Under the pieces are notes generated by a model, which saw only the letters and a program-made list of their open reading frames with translations, had not been told where the DNA came from and did no database searches. A DNA stretch of 37,147 nt from Nitrospiraceae bacterium (lineage in GTDB: Bacteria > Nitrospirota > Nitrospiria > Nitrospirales > Nitrospiraceae). Made by a program: the position numbers and the translations under genes. The stretch lies in the NCBI GenBank assembly GCA_919902505.1, contig CAKKRE010000050.1, forward strand, positions 1 through 37,147. Reading direction: 5' to 3'. Position 1 is the first letter of the stretch; every line of letters starts with the position of its first letter. Shown here one piece after another: positions 31,783 through 37,147 of this stretch.

Positions 31783-34700
31783 ATGCGACGCCGCGCGATC
31801 GTGACCACGATTTTCACAGCCCTGCTTGCGATGAGTCTGTCGGGCTTGGGGGTCGGCGTCCTGCAGGCTGAGACGGTCATCTTCGGGCCAACCACATACA
31901 CCCGCACCGCCGGAGCGCCTAACCAGTTCGCCGATACCTTCACATTGCCGGCCGGCACGACCGCGCCCTATACCATCCACATCGTCAATGGCAATGCGGA
32001 TGGGACCAAGCGGGTGTCTTCCGCGACCATCAAGCTGAACGGCATCCAGATCGCCGGACCTAACGATTTCGGGCAAAACGTCGCGGTGATCGACCGGCTC
32101 GTCGCATTGCAAACGAACAATACACTCGACGTCCGCCTCACTAGCGCGCCCGGCAGTTTTCTCACGATCAGTGTCCTGGATACCGGCGCCGGATCTCAGC
32201 CCACGGCCATGACCCCCAATCCGCTGAATCTCGCGGCTGGCACGACCGGCACGTTGACCGCTACCTTAGCGCCAGCGCCCACTGCCGCCGGCACGTTGAC
32301 TGTGAACAGCGCGAATCCCGCGGTTGCCACGGTGCCAACTTCTGTCTCTTTCACAGCCGCTCAAACCACTGTGCCCATCACCGTGACGGCCGTCGCTGCC
32401 GGTTCGACGACCGTGACCGTGACGCTCAATGGCGGGAGTGCGGCTAGCCAAGTCGATGTCGCGCTTCCCACACCGACCGTCTCCGGCTTCACCCCGACCA
32501 GCGGCCAGCCGGGGACATCCGTGACGGTCACCGGCACGAATTTCATCAATGTCCAGACCGTCACCCTCAATGGCATCCCGGCTACGTTTACGGTAACCAG
32601 CCCGACGACGTTGATAGCGGTCGTACCACCCACGGCCACAACCGGTTCCCTCGCGGTGCAAACTCTTGCCGGCACGGCCACCAGCGCGGCCAGCTTCACC
32701 GTGATCCCGGCCCCGACCATCACGAGTCTTCAACCGGCGACGCTGTCGATGGTTCAGGGTAGCACCGGGACCCTGACGGTTACCCTCGACGCCGTACAGA
32801 CGACCGACACAGCGGTGACGCTGGCGTCCAGCACTCCCGCAGTGGCCACAGTGCCGGGCAGCATCACGGTTCCGGCCACCCAACTCAGTGCCCCGATTGC
32901 TGTCACCGGGGTGGCACTCGGTCAGGCCAATATCACGTCCGCGTTGAACGGTACCAGCGCGACGAGTACGATCACCGTCGCACCCGGTCCACCAAGCCTC
33001 ACCAGTGTTAGTCCCTCGACTGGTCCGGTCGGAACCGTGGTGACCCTCACCGGGTCCAGTTTCAATCCGCTCTTGGCGAGTAATCAGGTGACGATCGGTG
33101 GGAGTCCGGTGATTGTGTCGTCGGTCAACAGCGCCGGAACCACTATGGTCGTCACGGTCCCGACCGGCGTGACGAGCGGCCTGGTCACTGTCGCCACCCC
33201 ACAAGGTACGGCTGCGAGTACACAGAGCTTCACCATTGTGGCCCCCGATTTCACGGTGGCAGTCCTGCCGAATCCACTGACGATTCCGGCCTTCGGTCAA
33301 GGCTCCTTCTCGGTCGGCCTCATCGGTATCAATGGATTCAGTCCGCTCGCCGCACTGGCTGTGGCGAATCTTCCGGTGGGAATGACCGCACAGTTTTCGT
33401 CGAGTGCTCTGGCGTCCGGCCAGGCCACCCTGCTCACATTGACCACCGGTGGAACGACACCGGCCGGAACCTATCCCGTTACAATAACCGCCACGAGTGC
33501 GGTTGATGGTGTGGCAACTCCACGGTCCGTGACGGTGAGCGTGCAAGTGTTGGCCACCGGGTCGACCACCTTGTCCGGTCAGATCCTGAATGAAGAGGCC
33601 CAACCGGTAAAGGGGGCGCTGATCAAATTAGGCCTCGCGCAGTTAAGCACCGATGAAGGCGGGAATTTTCTCCTGCAGAATCCTCCGGTCGGCGCCAATC
33701 AACTCCTGCTGATCGATGGGACGCCGGCGTCCACGCCGGGCAAGAGCCTGCCGGCGATTCCCCTCACCGTTACCATCGTCGCCGGCCAAGCCAATGCGCT
33801 CAGGTACACTCCCTATTTGCATTTCCAGAAGACGACGGGATTGGTGAATATTGCCAATAGTGCCGTCGAACGCCTCGTCACTGATCCGGACTTGCCGGGC
33901 TTCCAGCTGCGCATTCCCGCCGGGGCGCAGATCATCGGCTGGGATGGCCAGCCCAACAGCCAGATGTCCGTGCGCCGCGTACCGATGGACCGCCTTCCGG
34001 TTCCCCCGCCTCCCGCCGATCGTGTCGCCGGAGCCGCCTATATGGACTACTTCGACAAAGTCGGGGGCGGCACCCCGTCTGAACCGATTCCTGTGACCCT
34101 ACCGAACGACCTTGATCTGCCTCCAGGCGCGCAGACGGAACTCTGGTATTTCGACGAAGCGCCGGACGGTTCACGGCCCAACCAATGGGCGCAGTACGGC
34201 ACCGGCACAGTCTCGACCGATGGCAGCCAGATTGTGCCCGACATCGATTCCGCCACCGGGAAACCCTATGGGCAGCCACGCTTCTGCTGTGGAATCAATA
34301 TGGCTGCGATCTTAGAAACGGCACGCCAATTCTATTTTGGCGGAGGTGCGCCGAGCGCCGGTGGAGATGCAGCCGGCGACCCGGTAGATCTGGCCACCGG
34401 ACTCTTGATGGTCACGAAAACCGATCTGGTGCTCCCAGGTCGTCTGCCGATCGCACTCACCAGAACCTACCAGACCAATGGCACTGCGACGGGCCCGTTT
34501 GGGCGAGGCACGACGCATGCGGCACAGATGGCCGTCCTGATTCAAGGGAACCAGCGCATCGTACGCTTGGGCGACGGCCGTCGATTTGTATTCACGCAGC
34601 AACCGGACGGAACGTTTCGCAATACGACCGATGGACTCATGCAGGGAGCGGTGTTGACGGAGCCCAGTGGAATTCCCACGCTGCGCTGGAAAGATGGGGC

Positions 34701-37131
34701 ACGGTGGGTATTTGGCACCTCGGTGAATCAACTCACCCGTGGGCTGACGCAACAGATCGATCGGAATCAGAACACCATCACCAACACGTGGAACGGCCAG
34801 CGGATCACGGCGATCACCGGACCGGATGGCCGCCAACTGACCTTCGCCTACGACGCCTTGGATCGCATCACACGTGTCACCGATCCTCTCGGGCGAGCCG
34901 CCGTGTATGCCTACGATGCGGCAGGCAATCTGGCGACTGTCACAGACCCCGAGGGAGGCACGACCCGCTATACCTACGACAGTACGAATCGGCTGACGAC
35001 GATCTCCGACCCCACCGGCCTGGTGTTCCTCCAGAACTTCTATGGTCCTAGTGGCCGTGTGTTGCGGCAACTTCAAGCCGACGGCAGTGACTATCGCTTC
35101 CGGTATAAGCTGACCGGGGCGAACTCAAGTGGAGCCGGGTGCGCCAATGTGACGGGAAACGTCGTCACGGTCGCCTTGCCGTTTGTGCCCTGTCCGACCG
35201 TCGATTCCTGGGAGAATTTTCAAGCGGGCTATACCGTAACCGGCGGGACGATCACGGAGACCACCGTCGTGGACCCGCGCGGCCACGAGACGACGACGCG
35301 CTTCAACGGCCGCGGCTACCGGACCAGCGTCACCGATGCCATGGGGCAAACACATGTGGTACAGCGCAATGCGACGAACCAGGTCGTGCGTGCAACCGAT
35401 CCACTGGGTCGAACGACGGCATTTGACTATGACGCAGCCGGCAACGTGACCAAGATACTCGATCCAGCGTTGCACGAGACACGATTCACATACGACGCGG
35501 TATTCAACCGGGTGACGAAGATCACCGATGCGCTCAATCAGATCACAGAATTCACCTACGATCCGGCCAATGGCAATCTTCTCACGGTGAACGATCCACT
35601 GAACCATGTGACCACGATTGGGTACAACAACGTTGGCCAGCCCACGTTGGTCCAAGGTCCCATCGCCACCGAGCCGCCGACGACCTTTGCCTACGATGCG
35701 AGCGGGAACTTGATCACGACGACCGACCCGCTCGGTAACGCCACCCAGCGCACCTATGACGCGGTCGGGCGCCTGCTCAGCCTCACCGATCCTCGTGGGC
35801 TCGTCACCCAGTTCCGATATGACAGTCTGAACCGCGTGACCGACATCGCCGATGCCCGGCAAGGCCTCACACGGTTTACCTACGATCCCAACGGCAATCT
35901 GCTGGCCGTGACCGATGCGAAGCAGCAGACGACGACGTATACCTACGATCGCATGGATCGGCTGCAGACGCGGAACGATGCGCTGAGTCGCACCGAGACC
36001 TATGCTTACGACCCAGCGGGGAACCTCAGTCAGTTCACCGACCGCAAGAATCAACAGACGACGTTCCAATACGATGCGCTGAACCGCCGCACGCAGGCGA
36101 CCTATCCCGACGCGACGACCGCGTTCACCTATGACGCGGTGGGGAGGCTGGTGAACGCCCGTGATACCGCCCTCGGCGTCGGGACGATCGCGTTTACCTA
36201 TGACGTGGTGGATCGGCTGGTACGGGAAATCACGGGGCAGGGCGTCGTCGCGTATCAGTATGACGGGCTCGGCAGACGGACGCAGCTGACGGCAAACGGG
36301 CAGCAACCAGTGACCTACGGCTATGACGCGGCGTCACGCCTGACCCAGGTAACGCAAAGCAGTGTGGTCGTCGGGCTGGGCTACGACGCCGCGAACCGGC
36401 GTACGAGTCTGACCTATCCCAACGGCACGAACACCAGCTATGCCTACGATCTCGCGTCGCGAGTATCGGCCATCACCCACAATGGACCCAACGGGCTGAT
36501 CGAGGCGGTGGCCTATACCTACGATGCCGCCGGGAATCGCACCAGTCTGACCCGAGCAAATGGCCCCGCGAGTGTCGTGCCGCCGGAGGTGGCGTCGTCC
36601 ACCTACGATGCCGCGAACGAACAGATCGCGTTCGCAGGCGTGACGCTGACCCACGATCCAAACGGCAACCTCACGAACGATGGCACGAACACTTATACCT
36701 GGGATGCGAGGAATCGGTTGATTGGTATCAGTGGGGGAGCGACCGCCAGCTTTAGCTATGATGAGCTGGGGCGGCGGATGAGTAAATCAATCGCAGGCGC
36801 GACAACACCATTTCTATATGACGGGAACGACATTATCCAAGAAATCCAGAACGGCGCAGTCACAGCTATGTATCTCCGCTCACTGAATATCGATGAGCTG
36901 TTCGGCATTCTGCGACAGGATGGCGTCTACTTCTCGATCTACGACGGCTTAGGGAGTTCACTCGCGTTTACCAATCAGGCCGGAACCCCTAGCGTTCAGT
37001 ACTCCTACGAGCCCTTCGGCAAAACTCAATCCACGAATCCTTCCTTCGGAAATCCTTTTCAGTTCACAGGCCGGGAAAATGATGCCACAGGTGAGCCTGT
37101 TGCTCAAACCTATGATCGAACCCGCTGGTAA
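31783..37131 (+). CDS. giant secreted RHS/YD-repeat protein with Ig-like domains
   Basis: A 1782-residue exported protein. A signal peptide (MRRRAIVTTIFTALLAMSLSGLGVG, cleavage near residue 29) is followed by beta-sandwich modules: Ig-like (about 135-228), IPT/TIG (230-308), Ig-like (310-400), IPT/TIG (404-487), a further Ig-like unit (490-590) and a carboxypeptidase-regulatory-like domain (595-680). GDPVDLATGLLMVTKTDLVLPGRLPI at about 865 is the start of a DUF6531/RHS core. From about 985 to 1720 there are many YD repeats (YDAxG, YDxLNR, TYDPNGN), which build a hollow beta-cocoon in related Tc-toxin and RHS proteins. The usual end of the core, RARYYDP-GRF--EDP, is missing: after GRENDATG the frame reads EPVAQTYDRTRW and stops. 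No toxin domain follows. The ribosome binding site is GGAGGAGGGG. Confidence 0.9.
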   Translation: MRRRAIVTTIFTALLAMSLSGLGVGVLQAETVIFGPTTYTRTAGAPNQFADTFTLPAGTTAPYTIHIVNGNADGTKRVSSATIKLNGIQIAGPNDFGQNVAVIDRLVALQTNNTLDVRLTSAPGSFLTISVLDTGAGSQPTAMTPNPLNLAAGTTGTLTATLAPAPTAAGTLTVNSANPAVATVPTSVSFTAAQTTVPITVTAVAAGSTTVTVTLNGGSAASQVDVALPTPTVSGFTPTSGQPGTSVTVTGTNFINVQTVTLNGIPATFTVTSPTTLIAVVPPTATTGSLAVQTLAGTATSAASFTVIPAPTITSLQPATLSMVQGSTGTLTVTLDAVQTTDTAVTLASSTPAVATVPGSITVPATQLSAPIAVTGVALGQANITSALNGTSATSTITVAPGPPSLTSVSPSTGPVGTVVTLTGSSFNPLLASNQVTIGGSPVIVSSVNSAGTTMVVTVPTGVTSGLVTVATPQGTAASTQSFTIVAPDFTVAVLPNPLTIPAFGQGSFSVGLIGINGFSPLAALAVANLPVGMTAQFSSSALASGQATLLTLTTGGTTPAGTYPVTITATSAVDGVATPRSVTVSVQVLATGSTTLSGQILNEEAQPVKGALIKLGLAQLSTDEGGNFLLQNPPVGANQLLLIDGTPASTPGKSLPAIPLTVTIVAGQANALRYTPYLHFQKTTGLVNIANSAVERLVTDPDLPGFQLRIPAGAQIIGWDGQPNSQMSVRRVPMDRLPVPPPPADRVAGAAYMDYFDKVGGGTPSEPIPVTLPNDLDLPPGAQTELWYFDEAPDGSRPNQWAQYGTGTVSTDGSQIVPDIDSATGKPYGQPRFCCGINMAAILETARQFYFGGGAPSAGGDAAGDPVDLATGLLMVTKTDLVLPGRLPIALTRTYQTNGTATGPFGRGTTHAAQMAVLIQGNQRIVRLGDGRRFVFTQQPDGTFRNTTDGLMQGAVLTEPSGIPTLRWKDGARWVFGTSVNQLTRGLTQQIDRNQNTITNTWNGQRITAITGPDGRQLTFAYDALDRITRVTDPLGRAAVYAYDAAGNLATVTDPEGGTTRYTYDSTNRLTTISDPTGLVFLQNFYGPSGRVLRQLQADGSDYRFRYKLTGANSSGAGCANVTGNVVTVALPFVPCPTVDSWENFQAGYTVTGGTITETTVVDPRGHETTTRFNGRGYRTSVTDAMGQTHVVQRNATNQVVRATDPLGRTTAFDYDAAGNVTKILDPALHETRFTYDAVFNRVTKITDALNQITEFTYDPANGNLLTVNDPLNHVTTIGYNNVGQPTLVQGPIATEPPTTFAYDASGNLITTTDPLGNATQRTYDAVGRLLSLTDPRGLVTQFRYDSLNRVTDIADARQGLTRFTYDPNGNLLAVTDAKQQTTTYTYDRMDRLQTRNDALSRTETYAYDPAGNLSQFTDRKNQQTTFQYDALNRRTQATYPDATTAFTYDAVGRLVNARDTALGVGTIAFTYDVVDRLVREITGQGVVAYQYDGLGRRTQLTANGQQPVTYGYDAASRLTQVTQSSVVVGLGYDAANRRTSLTYPNGTNTSYAYDLASRVSAITHNGPNGLIEAVAYTYDAAGNRTSLTRANGPASVVPPEVASSTYDAANEQIAFAGVTLTHDPNGNLTNDGTNTYTWDARNRLIGISGGATASFSYDELGRRMSKSIAGATTPFLYDGNDIIQEIQNGAVTAMYLRSLNIDELFGILRQDGVYFSIYDGLGSSLAFTNQAGTPSVQYSYEPFGKTQSTNPSFGNPFQFTGRENDATGEPVAQTYDRTRW

Positions 37132-37147
37132 GCAGAAATGGATTCGT

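Noticed and set aside
32266-33603. 445-codon minus-strand frame rich in Gly, Arg and His
   Set aside because: It is antisense to the repetitive Ig-like part of the RHS protein; its low-complexity composition reflects Thr/Val/Gly codons on the other strand.
33000-37131. YD repeats considered as a CRISPR-like or tandem DNA repeat
   Set aside because: The periodicity is at protein level with variable spacing and divergent DNA; there are no identical direct repeats with unique spacers.

Overview
The window looks like a chromosomal segment of a Nitrospirota bacterium, probably a Nitrospira-type nitrite oxidiser. This is inferred from GC-rich coding with GTG/TTG starts, the gene set (pyruvoyl arginine decarboxylase with agmatinase, a bacterial deoxyhypusine-synthase homologue, DUF3015 and DUF6941 proteins) and long imperfect inverted repeats between genes. 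There is no rRNA or other marker gene to prove it.

Layout. 1-1844: three small minus-strand genes (DUF6941, an unknown protein, a lipoprotein) and a 125-bp inverted-repeat element. 2005-3654: an intact tRNA-Glu(CTC) whose 3' part is repeated 1566 bp downstream. Between the copies lie an IS5-type transposase remnant and a HigB/HigA-like toxin-antitoxin pair with its own promoter and operator, so this looks like a decayed miniature integrative element. 3971-11744 (plus strand): DUF3015, ZIP metal transporter, deoxyhypusine-synthase-like enzyme, DsbA-like oxidoreductase, small Cys-rich protein, aldehyde dehydrogenase, pyruvoyl-dependent arginine decarboxylase, agmatinase and RluF. Several of these fit polyamine metabolism (arginine to agmatine to putrescine, then a DHS-type aminobutyl transfer).

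11789-19282 (minus strand): an apparent five-gene export operon, in order HlyD-like adaptor, TolC-like outer-membrane protein, two paralogous ABC half-transporters and a two-TM four-helix-bundle protein. Both ABC proteins keep the permease and the overall ATPase fold but have lost nearly all catalytic motifs. I consider this the best candidate for an undescribed system here.

19459-23286 (plus): purE-purK, then a membrane hybrid histidine kinase that has lost its phospho-accepting His, its receiver Asp and the receiver Lys. 23302-23499: a second inverted-repeat element, which supplies the stop codon of the next gene. 23496-27122 (minus): rhomboid protease, DHH phosphoesterase, LOG-family protein, CBS-PilZ protein. 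27284-30603 (plus): a DUF692/MNIO-type enzyme with an extra C-terminal domain, tRNA-dihydrouridine synthase and Maf, tightly packed. 30693-31367: an unknown secreted protein. 31783-37131: a 1782-residue secreted protein with Ig-like/TIG domains and an RHS/YD-repeat region that stops just before the usual conserved end of an RHS core.
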